Position numbers and translations under genes: made by a program. A DNA stretch of 64,000 nucleotides, taken from Streptococcus respiraculi (GTDB lineage: Bacteria > Bacillota > Bacilli > Lactobacillales > Streptococcaceae). Shown here piece by piece: positions 57,633 to 64,000 of the stretch (within the stretch, counting starts at the first letter, position 1; every line of letters starts with the position of its first letter). The stretch lies in contig NZ_CP022680.1 in the NCBI RefSeq assembly GCF_003595525.1, positions 248,001-312,000 on the forward strand, written 5' to 3'. The notes under the pieces are model-generated. The model made no database searches. It was given only the letters and a program-made list of their open reading frames with translations, and had not been told where the DNA came from.

Positions 57633-58370
57633 CTAGTTAATAATTTCAGTATATACTCCGTAGTAGTCTTTGATCTCATCGGGAATATCTTTATCGGTCA
57701 AAATAGCAGTTAAACTACTTAATTTTCCAAAGATATACGAATCGCTATTACCAAATTTGGAATGATCCGCTAATAGATAGCTTTCCTTGGATTGATTGAG
57801 AACGACAGACTGTAAGCGTCCTGCCGAGGGAGAGAAGGTCGTCATGTTTTCATCGGTGATTCCATTCGTTGCAAGGAAAGCATAGTCGATTGAGAAATCA
57901 GTGATTAAGCGCTCAGCGTGTTGCCCATGAAACTCACCTGTTTTGGCATAAAACTCTCCACCTGTTAGGAGTACGTTTTCAAAATGATTTTCAATCAACC
58001 AGTTAAAGGTGATCAAGCTATTGGTGATAATATGTTTATGATCATTACGGAGGTGTTTTGCCAGAGCGAGAACGGTTGTTCCAGCTCCTAAATAGAGAAC
58101 GCTTTTGGGGCGTATCATATTTGTAGCAAGGTCGGCGATGTACTCTTTTTCTGTTGTAAAGAGTGTCATTTTTTCATAAGTTGGTTTGATGCGAATGGCT
58201 TTTCGGACGCCACCATGTTCTTTGATAATCTTTTGTTCTTTTACGAGCTCATTGATATCACGACGAATGGTCATGACGGAAACCCCCAATGATTGAGCGA
58301 GTGCTGTATAGGAAATAATCTCAAATTTATCTGCTAATGCGAGGATTTCCTTCTGCCGATTGGCTTTCAT
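57633..58370 (-). CDS. DeoR-family transcriptional regulator
   Basis: 245 aa: N-terminal helix-turn-helix (RQKEILALADKFEIISYTALAQSLGVSVMTIRRDINELVKE) and the C-terminal sugar-phosphate sensing domain with LYLGAGTTVLALAKHL and DYAFLATNGI. Such regulators respond to phosphorylated sugars. Divergent to the PTS operon; presumably binds the 17-bp direct repeats between them. Confidence 0.92.
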   Translation of the reverse strand: MKANRQKEILALADKFEIISYTALAQSLGVSVMTIRRDINELVKEQKIIKEHGGVRKAIRIKPTYEKMTLFTTEKEYIADLATNMIRPKSVLYLGAGTTVLALAKHLRNDHKHIITNSLITFNWLIENHFENVLLTGGEFYAKTGEFHGQHAERLITDFSIDYAFLATNGITDENMTTFSPSAGRLQSVVLNQSKESYLLADHSKFGNSDSYIFGKLSSLTAILTDKDIPDEIKDYYGVYTEIIN

Positions 58371-58505
58371 ATACGTTCTATTCCTTTCTTGTATTCAGAC
58401 ACTTTAAGACTATCATATCATAAAAAAACTAGATACAAAAACAAATGGTATGGTTGATGTTTTGGTTCAAAAACAAAAGTTTAACAAATAAATCAAAAAA
58501 CATCA

Positions 58506-58521
58506 TTGAAAGCGTTGACAA
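58506..58521. promoter_or_regulatory. cre site (CcpA operator)
   Basis: TTGAAAGCGTTGACAA fits the catabolite-responsive element consensus and overlaps the -35 box, so glucose should repress the operon through CcpA. Confidence 0.8.
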
Positions 58522-58543
58522 CATCTAAAAAATAACTTATAAT
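58515..58543 (+). promoter_or_regulatory. Promoter of the galactitol-type PTS operon
   Basis: TTGACA (58515-58520), 17-bp spacer, TATAAT (58538-58543). Confidence 0.88.
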
Positions 58544-58591
58544 CAAATTATAACAAAAGTTTAACAAAATGTTAACAAAAAGAGGTGAAAA

Positions 58592-59047
58592 ATGTATAAA
58601 GATATGTTGCAAGCTGATTTGGTAAAGTTGGATTGTAATGTTTCTACCCACGTTGATTTGTTCCAAGTAATCGGAAAGGAGCTCAGAGAAAAAGGATATG
58701 TGACAGATCAATATGTGGAGGCCTTGTTGGAGAGAGAACGACAATTTCCGACAGGTCTAAAGACAAAATTTGTAAATATTGCAATTCCTCATACCGATCC
58801 ACAGGTAATTAAAAAACCGTTTATTTTTATTGTGAAGAATCATCAACCGCTCGATATGCTCCAAATGGGGGATAACTCAGAAATGACATGTCACTATTTC
58901 ATGTTTTTGGGAATCAAAGATCCGACGGGGCAAGTTGGCCTACTTGCAAAGCTGATGGAAATTTTTTCGCAGGAAGCATTTGTAAAGGAATTTGTTCAAA
59001 CGGAAAACGATTTGGACATGTATCAATTGGTAAATCATTATTTATAA
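58592..59047 (+). CDS. PTS EIIA component, fructose/mannitol/galactitol type
   Basis: 151 aa: PTS EIIA type 2 with phospho-acceptor His in NIAIPHTDPQ (near residue 67) and LREKGYVTDQYVEALLERE. Takes phosphate from HPr and gives it to EIIB. AGAGGTG site. First gene of the operon. Confidence 0.9.
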   Translation: MYKDMLQADLVKLDCNVSTHVDLFQVIGKELREKGYVTDQYVEALLERERQFPTGLKTKFVNIAIPHTDPQVIKKPFIFIVKNHQPLDMLQMGDNSEMTCHYFMFLGIKDPTGQVGLLAKLMEIFSQEAFVKEFVQTENDLDMYQLVNHYL

Positions 59048-59060
59048 AGGAGTCTATTTT

Positions 59061-59363
59061 ATGGCTAGAAAACTTATTGTCGCATGTGGTAGCGGAGTGG
59101 CAACGAGCACTACAATTGCAGAGAAAATTAAATCACGCTTTGAAGATGATAACATTAGCTATCCGGTAGAAGCAGTTGATTACAAATCTATTTTGAACGA
59201 GCTGCCTCAAGCAAGTATCTATGTCTACATTGCAAAACCAGAAGCAGAGGTGCTAGAAGAAGCAGAACGTTTGGGTGTGGATGTTTTCCCAGGAGTTCCA
59301 TTTTTAACAGGTATGGGTGTAGACGGTGTTTATGAAGACATTGTTGCAGCAACTAAAAAATGA
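59061..59363 (+). CDS. PTS EIIB component, galactitol type
   Basis: 100 aa: LIVACGSGVATSTTIAEKI with the phosphocysteine at residue 9, followed by TGMGVDGVYEDIV. AAAGGAG site. Confidence 0.92.
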   Translation: MARKLIVACGSGVATSTTIAEKIKSRFEDDNISYPVEAVDYKSILNELPQASIYVYIAKPEAEVLEEAERLGVDVFPGVPFLTGMGVDGVYEDIVAATKK

Positions 59364-59386
59364 TTTATTGAGAGGAGTGAAAAAAT

Positions 59387-60736
59387 ATGAGTATCTTTAA
59401 AGATGTCATTCAATGGATTTTGAATTTAGGATCAGCTGTATTTGTGCCATTGATTATCCTAGTTTTAGGGTTATTGGTGGGCATGAAGTTTAAAAAAGCA
59501 TTTATTTCAGCTATTACTTTGGGGGTTGCTTTCACAGGAATGGGCATGATTATTGGTTTCATGTCTGGGGCGGTGTCGCCTGCCTCTGAAGCTCTTGCCT
59601 TAAATACAGGTATTTCCCTACCGGCCTTAGATTTGGGTTGGACTGGTGCAGCAAGTATCGTATGGTCTTGGACCTTTGCGTTCACATTTTTCGCAGTTCA
59701 AATTGCAATCAATATTTTAATGCTCAGCTTTAACTGGACCAAGACCTTGAACGTGGATATGTGGAACGTCTGGGGTAAGGCTTTGACTGGATATCTTGTC
59801 TATTATGTAAGTGGAAAATTATGGGCTGGTTTTCTTGTGGCGGCAATCCAAGTGGTGCTTGAGTTGAAGCTAGGCGATATGTTCCAAAAGCATATTGAAG
59901 ATTTGACTGGTATTCCGATGGTCACTGTTACACACTGTATGAACCTATCAGCAGTTTTCATGTTGCCAGTAAATAAATTGATGGATAAAGTTCCATTCTT
60001 GAATAAAAAAGCAGATACAGACTCACTTCGCAAGAAGATTGGTATCTTCTCGGAAAACTCTGTAATGGGCTTTATCATTGGGGTGTGTCTTGGTTTTGCA
60101 GGAGCATACTCTGTTTCTAAGTCATTGAATTTAGGAATTCAAGTAGCGACGGCCATGGCTTTATTCCCGATGGTGAGCAAACTGTTCATGCAGTCTCTAT
60201 CACCGCTCGCAGATTCCATGTCTGAATTTATGAAAAAACGATTCAATGATCGTGAAGTCTATATCGGAATGGACTGGCCATTGCTGGCAGGTCGCTCAGA
60301 AGTTTGGGTAACGCTTATCTTGATGGTGCCATTCTTCATTGGGTATTCATTGATTCTTCCAGGAAATACAGTATTACCAATTGCAGGAGTATTAAACTAT
60401 TCTATCGCAGTAGGCGGGCTCTTGCTTACAGGTGGTAACTTGGCGCGTATGATGATTTTAGGCGTGATTTACTTACCACTTTACCTCTACAGTGCAACCT
60501 ACTTTGCGCCAATTTTGACTGGTTTAGCAAATCAGACTGGTGCTGTTGATGTCGAAAAAGGAAAATTGATTACATGGTCTACTATCGAAGCACCAGAGTT
60601 GCGGATACTATTTGCTGAGGCCTTTAATGCAAATGTGCTTGCAATTGGAGGGGCGGTGTTATTCCTTGTCTTGTTCGTATGGTTATACAAAACAATGATA
60701 CAACAAGATGTGCCGTCAAAACGCTATGAAAACTAA
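59387..60736 (+). CDS. PTS EIIC component, galactitol type
   Basis: 449-aa multispanning permease of the GatC family: FKDVIQWILNLGSAVFVPLIILVLG, GVAFTGMGMIIGF, HCMNLSAVFMLPVNKLMDKVP and RSEVWVTLILMVPF. About 10-12 membrane helices. Translocates and phosphorylates a hexitol or related sugar; specificity not deducible. Confidence 0.92.
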   Translation: MSIFKDVIQWILNLGSAVFVPLIILVLGLLVGMKFKKAFISAITLGVAFTGMGMIIGFMSGAVSPASEALALNTGISLPALDLGWTGAASIVWSWTFAFTFFAVQIAINILMLSFNWTKTLNVDMWNVWGKALTGYLVYYVSGKLWAGFLVAAIQVVLELKLGDMFQKHIEDLTGIPMVTVTHCMNLSAVFMLPVNKLMDKVPFLNKKADTDSLRKKIGIFSENSVMGFIIGVCLGFAGAYSVSKSLNLGIQVATAMALFPMVSKLFMQSLSPLADSMSEFMKKRFNDREVYIGMDWPLLAGRSEVWVTLILMVPFFIGYSLILPGNTVLPIAGVLNYSIAVGGLLLTGGNLARMMILGVIYLPLYLYSATYFAPILTGLANQTGAVDVEKGKLITWSTIEAPELRILFAEAFNANVLAIGGAVLFLVLFVWLYKTMIQQDVPSKRYEN

Positions 60737-60968
60737 GAAAGCCTTTTGGTTAACATTACTATTAGTTGGTATTCTCTTATTCTTGCTTGGTCTCAATACA
60801 GGCTACTATATCTATAATCTAGCAGCGATTGTGCTAAGTTTTATCGTCTACCGTCAAGGATACGATGTCTTGTTTAAAGAATATGATGAAAGCCAAAAAG
60901 AAAAACGTGAGACCGCTGAAAAAATTTATGCGGCCTTACGTCAAGGAAAAAAGAAAGGGGAAGAGTAG
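60726..60968 (+). CDS. Small two-span membrane protein of the PTS operon
   Basis: 80 aa: two hydrophobic helices (FWLTLLLVGILLFLLGLNTG; YNLAAIVLSFIVYRQGYDVLF) and a charged tail. Overlaps the EIIC stop; ATG 60708 is an alternative start. No family recognised. Confidence 0.6.
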   Translation: MKTKKAFWLTLLLVGILLFLLGLNTGYYIYNLAAIVLSFIVYRQGYDVLFKEYDESQKEKRETAEKIYAALRQGKKKGEE

Positions 60969-61721
60969 ATGACGAGTGGAAAAATTCTATTTTCAGAAGA
61001 AAGAAAAGCTCTCGCGGATGCGGTGTATTTGACCTATCATCGTAAAAATACAAATACAGCTGGAGGGAATTTCTCCTTCAAAACAGTTGATAAAAATGGT
61101 AAGGAATATATCATCATGACACCGTCCATGATGTCAGAAGCCTACCATGGAAAAATTAGTCCGTCACAAGTATTGGTTGTGGATTATGACACGGAAGAAT
61201 TGGTTGCTGGTGAGGGTAAAGTGACGCGTGAAATTAACATGCACTTTGCTTGCTATCGTACTAATCCTGAGATTAAATGTGTATTCCACGCTCATGCTCC
61301 AAATGCCATGTTTTGGGCAACCAGCCATTTAGATATGCCTAATGTGACAGAATCAACTCAGAAAGTGGAATATATCAAAGTGTTGGATTTTGCTCCAAAT
61401 ACGACACCTGAATTGGCAGAAATTGTTCGGCAAGAGTTGTTGCAGTCAGATGGCAAGCTACCTAAAGAATACCTATTAGATAGTCACGGGGTATTGATTT
61501 TAACGCCCGGTGCTGATGGGGAAGAGGCCTTGAATAAAGCCCTCCAAATTCTCGATACTGTTGAGTGGAATGCAGAAATTGCCTACAAACAAACGATTTT
61601 CCAAAAATTAGGGATTTTAGATGGCTACTACTCAAAAGGCCACAAAATTGGGACAATTGATGATTTAATCAATCGTAGGCCAATTTGGAATCATATTGAA
61701 CAAGATGAAGGATATGAATAA
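60969..61721 (+). CDS. Class II aldolase/adducin-family protein
   Basis: 250 aa of the FucA/AraD fold: AGGNFSFKT, TREINMHFACYRT (catalytic Glu-type position), CVFHAHAPNAMFW (zinc His pair, near 108) and LLDSHGVLILTPG (third His). Should split or epimerise a sugar phosphate. Start next to the previous stop with AAAGGGGAAG. Confidence 0.82.
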   Translation: MTSGKILFSEERKALADAVYLTYHRKNTNTAGGNFSFKTVDKNGKEYIIMTPSMMSEAYHGKISPSQVLVVDYDTEELVAGEGKVTREINMHFACYRTNPEIKCVFHAHAPNAMFWATSHLDMPNVTESTQKVEYIKVLDFAPNTTPELAEIVRQELLQSDGKLPKEYLLDSHGVLILTPGADGEEALNKALQILDTVEWNAEIAYKQTIFQKLGILDGYYSKGHKIGTIDDLINRRPIWNHIEQDEGYE

Positions 61722-61737
61722 GTAGACATGAGAGGGA

Positions 61738-61770
61738 GAGGCTGGGAGAAGCAACCAGCCTCATCTTTTT
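61738..61770 (+). terminator. Terminator between the two aldolase genes
   Basis: GAGGCTGG/CCAGCCTC, 9-nt loop, ATC then TTTTT. The second aldolase must rely on read-through or an unseen promoter. Confidence 0.85.
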
Positions 61771-61796
61771 ATTTGTATGTAGAAAGGAATACGAAT

Positions 61797-62612
61797 ATGA
61801 AACCATTTGAGCAATCTACAGTTGTGAAAGAGCTTTGTGAAATCACTTATGATATGTGGCAACAAGGCTGGGATGAGTATAATGGAGGCAATGTTAGTTA
61901 TCTGTTGGTAGAAGATGAAGTCGGTGACTTGATACATGCGACACCTCAAACCAAGGTAGAGGTTGAGGGCATTCCAGAGAGTCTTGTTGGTCGTTATCTC
62001 TTAATTACTGCTTCAGGTAGCCATTTTAGAACATTACGAAATCATGTAAAAAGAGATACGGGAGTTGTACGGATCGTAGCTAGTGGTTATGAAGTTGTTT
62101 GGGGATTTGAAGAAAATAGGAAGCCAACAAGTGAATTTTATATGCATATCTTGGCGCATGCGAAACGTTTATCTATCAACCCCAACCACCGTGTGGTAGT
62201 CCATAATCATGCGACTAACATTGTCTTGTACTCTCTGTTAAACGAGGTGACGAGCCGATCGTTGACACTTGATTTGTGGTCTGTCTTGACAGAATCCATT
62301 GTTGTATTTCCAGATGGAATTGCGGTACTGCCGTGGGAAGTTCCTGGGACTCAGCAAATTGGGCTAGATACGGCTGAAGAATTGGCAGAGCACCGAATGG
62401 TAGTCTGGGCGAAACACGGCGTCTTGTCGACAGGTGTGAATTATCAAGATTGTTTTGGGCTGATTGAAACAGCAGATAAGGCCGCCAAATTGGCCTTGGA
62501 TTTGCAACGGATTAGTGGAAAACCAATTGTAGAAAATAACGTTTTATCTACAGATAATCTCCGAGCAGTCTGTCGAGCATTGAAGGTGCAGGGAAAATAC
62601 TTGGATGAATAG
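61797..62612 (+). CDS. RhaD-like class II aldolase (rhamnulose-1-phosphate aldolase type)
   Basis: 271 aa: QGWDEYNGGNVSYLL (near 22), TASGSHFR, WGFEENRKPTSEFYMH, VVVHNHATNIVLYSL (zinc His pair, near 136), VVFPDGIAVLPWEVPGT and WAKHGVLSTG. These follow E. coli RhaD closely in order and length. It would cleave a ketose-1-phosphate to DHAP and an aldehyde. ATG 61797 has AAAGGA; the frame upstream spans the terminator. No rhamnose isomerase or kinase is nearby, so the true substrate is open. Confidence 0.85.
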   Translation: MKPFEQSTVVKELCEITYDMWQQGWDEYNGGNVSYLLVEDEVGDLIHATPQTKVEVEGIPESLVGRYLLITASGSHFRTLRNHVKRDTGVVRIVASGYEVVWGFEENRKPTSEFYMHILAHAKRLSINPNHRVVVHNHATNIVLYSLLNEVTSRSLTLDLWSVLTESIVVFPDGIAVLPWEVPGTQQIGLDTAEELAEHRMVVWAKHGVLSTGVNYQDCFGLIETADKAAKLALDLQRISGKPIVENNVLSTDNLRAVCRALKVQGKYLDE

Positions 62613-62643
62613 AAAAATCAGCTGGAATTCCGGCTGATTTTTT
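62613..62643. terminator. Bidirectional terminator between RhaD-like gene and gshAB
   Basis: AAAAATCAGC-(tGGAATTCCg)-GCTGATTTTTT; the loop itself is palindromic. Separates two convergent genes. Confidence 0.85.
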
Positions 62644-62645
62644 GT

Positions 62646-64000
62646 TTATGCCTGTGCGGGGATAATTTCTGGAAACAACTTTCCAATAATTTTCGGTGTC
62701 AATGCTTGCCCCGGTCCGTCGTAGCAGTAGGTGTGCATATACATGGACGGGTTGAAGTTAAGCTCGATACAGGTGCAGTTGGGGTGTTCTTTTGTGGAAA
62801 TGAGCGCAGGATCTGGGATAATTAAATCGACTCCGCAGACCCAAGCTCCGATTGCAGTAGCCATGTCAGCTGCTAAGCGTTTGTAGCTGTCGTCCATTTG
62901 AACGGTTACGTCAATCGAGTCCCCACCTGTTGAGATATTGGAGTTGCCGCGCAATTCTGCTTTTTGTCCTGCTTCTAAAATGGTTTCTGGACTATAGCCC
63001 TGCTGGTCTAGCATCAGTAGCTCGATATCGCCTAGGTTGATGATTTCAAGCGGAGAGCGGTGGTCGCGGCCACGTAGCGGATCTTGATTTTTGAGGTCAA
63101 CCAATTCGCGAATCGTATGAATTCCATCCCCAACGACATTTGCAGCGACGCGTAGCAGTACAGCTTCGCATTTTCCGTCAAGGACAAAAAAGCGGTATTC
63201 GGTTCCTGCGATAAATTCTTCGACCAAGACCTGCTTATCCTCGGAAAAGGCGATGTCAAGGGCTTTTTCATAGTCTTCTAGGCTGGCTCCGTCTTGGAAA
63301 ATGGAGATACCAAGACCAAAGTTGGTTGATTTTGGCTTGACAACAATGGCCCGCTTTTCAATCTGTCCGTAGTAGCGTAAGGCATCTGCCTTGTTTGGAA
63401 ATTCTGCCCCTGCTGGAACAGGAAATCCAGCGGCTGCGAGGATTTTCTTGGTGACCGTTTTATTGGCCATGGCAAGAGGGACAACATAGTTGTCTTTTGA
63501 GGTCATATTGCCATTTTTGACATACTCGACATGATCCTTGTGCCAGAGTTTGAGAAATTGATCTTCTTCATCAAGAATCTCAAGATTGACCCCCTTTTGA
63601 AGGGCATCAAACATGAGCATCTGGGTAGAAAGTTCCATGTGTTCGTACCCTTTGAGGGCGTACGGCGCAGTCCAAGCATACTCATGGAAGGTTTGCCCCT
63701 GCTTGCGACCAAAATCTTCTAGGGAGTGCTGTGCGATATGTGTTAGTAGTTGTCCTGATACTGTTAATTCGGGTTGGACAAGTTGTTGTTTGACCTTGTC
63801 TACTAGTCCTTGGTATTTTTCACCTAAGTGAAAATGAGAGACAACAGCCGCCATGGCATCCAGAATCATTTGGACATCTGCTTCTGTTGGTAGAGGAGTG
63901 AGAGGATGAGCAAGGGCAATCTGATTGTTCAGCTCGGCTGCTTTTTTTAAGGTTTCATCGACATGTTCAGGGCTATCAATCCAAAGTAGAGCAAGTGTAA
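62646..64000 (-). CDS. gshAB: Bifunctional glutathione synthetase GshAB (GshF), 3' part
   Basis: C-terminal about 450 residues of the fused gamma-glutamylcysteine ligase/glutathione synthetase. The frame stays open to the window edge through PEHVDETLKKAAELNNQ, so the 5' part lies beyond 64000. The ATP-grasp synthetase half is clear: KRAIVVKPKSTNFGLGISIF, VLVEEFIAGTEYRFFVLDG, RGNSNISTGGDSIDVT and CIELNFNPSMYMHTY. Makes glutathione from Glu, Cys and Gly; the fused form is typical of streptococci. Confidence 0.93.
   Translation of the reverse strand, partial: TLALLWIDSPEHVDETLKKAAELNNQIALAHPLTPLPTEADVQMILDAMAAVVSHFHLGEKYQGLVDKVKQQLVQPELTVSGQLLTHIAQHSLEDFGRKQGQTFHEYAWTAPYALKGYEHMELSTQMLMFDALQKGVNLEILDEEDQFLKLWHKDHVEYVKNGNMTSKDNYVVPLAMANKTVTKKILAAAGFPVPAGAEFPNKADALRYYGQIEKRAIVVKPKSTNFGLGISIFQDGASLEDYEKALDIAFSEDKQVLVEEFIAGTEYRFFVLDGKCEAVLLRVAANVVGDGIHTIRELVDLKNQDPLRGRDHRSPLEIINLGDIELLMLDQQGYSPETILEAGQKAELRGNSNISTGGDSIDVTVQMDDSYKRLAADMATAIGAWVCGVDLIIPDPALISTKEHPNCTCIELNFNPSMYMHTYCYDGPGQALTPKIIGKLFPEIIPAQA

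Larger units (their letters stand above)
58472..58568. promoter_or_regulatory. Direct repeats flanking the PTS promoter, candidate DeoR operators
   Basis: AACAAAAGTTTAACAAA occurs exactly at 58472-58488 and 58552-58568, on either side of the promoter. Confidence 0.6.

Overview
The window is chromosomal DNA of a low-GC Gram-positive bacterium of the genus Streptococcus. The supporting evidence is the housekeeping gene content (recD2, lepB, rnhC, pbp2A, rpmG-secE-nusG, rpsB-tsf, ctsR-clpC, dus-hslO, gshAB), AGGAGG-type ribosome binding sites and many perfect TTGACA-17-TATAAT promoters. The set looks suis/sanguinis-like, but the species cannot be fixed from sequence alone.

Layout. (1) 1-13,204: chromosomal genes for a PfkB sugar kinase, a PadR/DUF1700/DUF4097 envelope-stress type operon, a structured repeat block (3,125-3,600), recD2, lepB, rnhC, a CPBP protease, an RluD-type pseudouridine synthase, a ferredoxin-NADP reductase and pbp2A. 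(2) 13,205-15,580: rpmG-secE-nusG, a DUF4298 gene flanked by two copies of a structured intergenic module, and an orphan toxin-tip/immunity cassette. (3) 15,592-48,397: a complete 32.8-kb siphovirus-type prophage integrated in the 3' end of tRNA-Cys. It has a 17-bp att core at both ends and an identical pair of TTCGTCCGAA decamers just inside each end. (4) 48,382-64,000: tRNA-Cys, rpsB-tsf, a thioredoxin-like gene, ctsR-clpC, dus-hslO bracketed by inverted mobile repeats, then a DeoR/PfkB/galactitol-type PTS/two class II aldolases sugar locus and the 3' part of gshAB.

The prophage reads as modules. The leftward lysogeny genes are integrase, an AlbA_2/ATPase protein and a CI-type S24 repressor. 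A divergent control region follows, with back-to-back perfect promoters and a GATAA-N7-TTATC operator. The early region holds Cro-like and XRE regulators, a NUMOD4/HNH protein, a ParB-like protein, a replisome organizer with an internal GTAACG iteron cluster, SSB and ArpU. A backward-facing gene in it has its own promoter and resembles nucleoside deoxyribosyltransferase/TIR-like effectors. Then come a second short tyrosine recombinase, HNH, portal, a MuF head protein, terminase, scaffold, capsid, connectors, tail genes (with a programmed -1 frameshift), holin and a two-enzyme endolysin.

The most interesting system is a MuF polymorphic toxin. The minor head protein (31,295-32,521) ends in a domain resembling polymorphic toxin type 50 and is followed by a one-base-overlapping small LSM-like putative immunity gene. 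A second toxin tip of a different family, with a CPCC-type putative immunity gene, sits outside the prophage directly beside attL (14,892-15,489). The two cassettes share the same pre-toxin motif upstream and the same terminator sequence downstream, while everything between differs. That is the pattern expected of toxin-immunity exchange by recombination.
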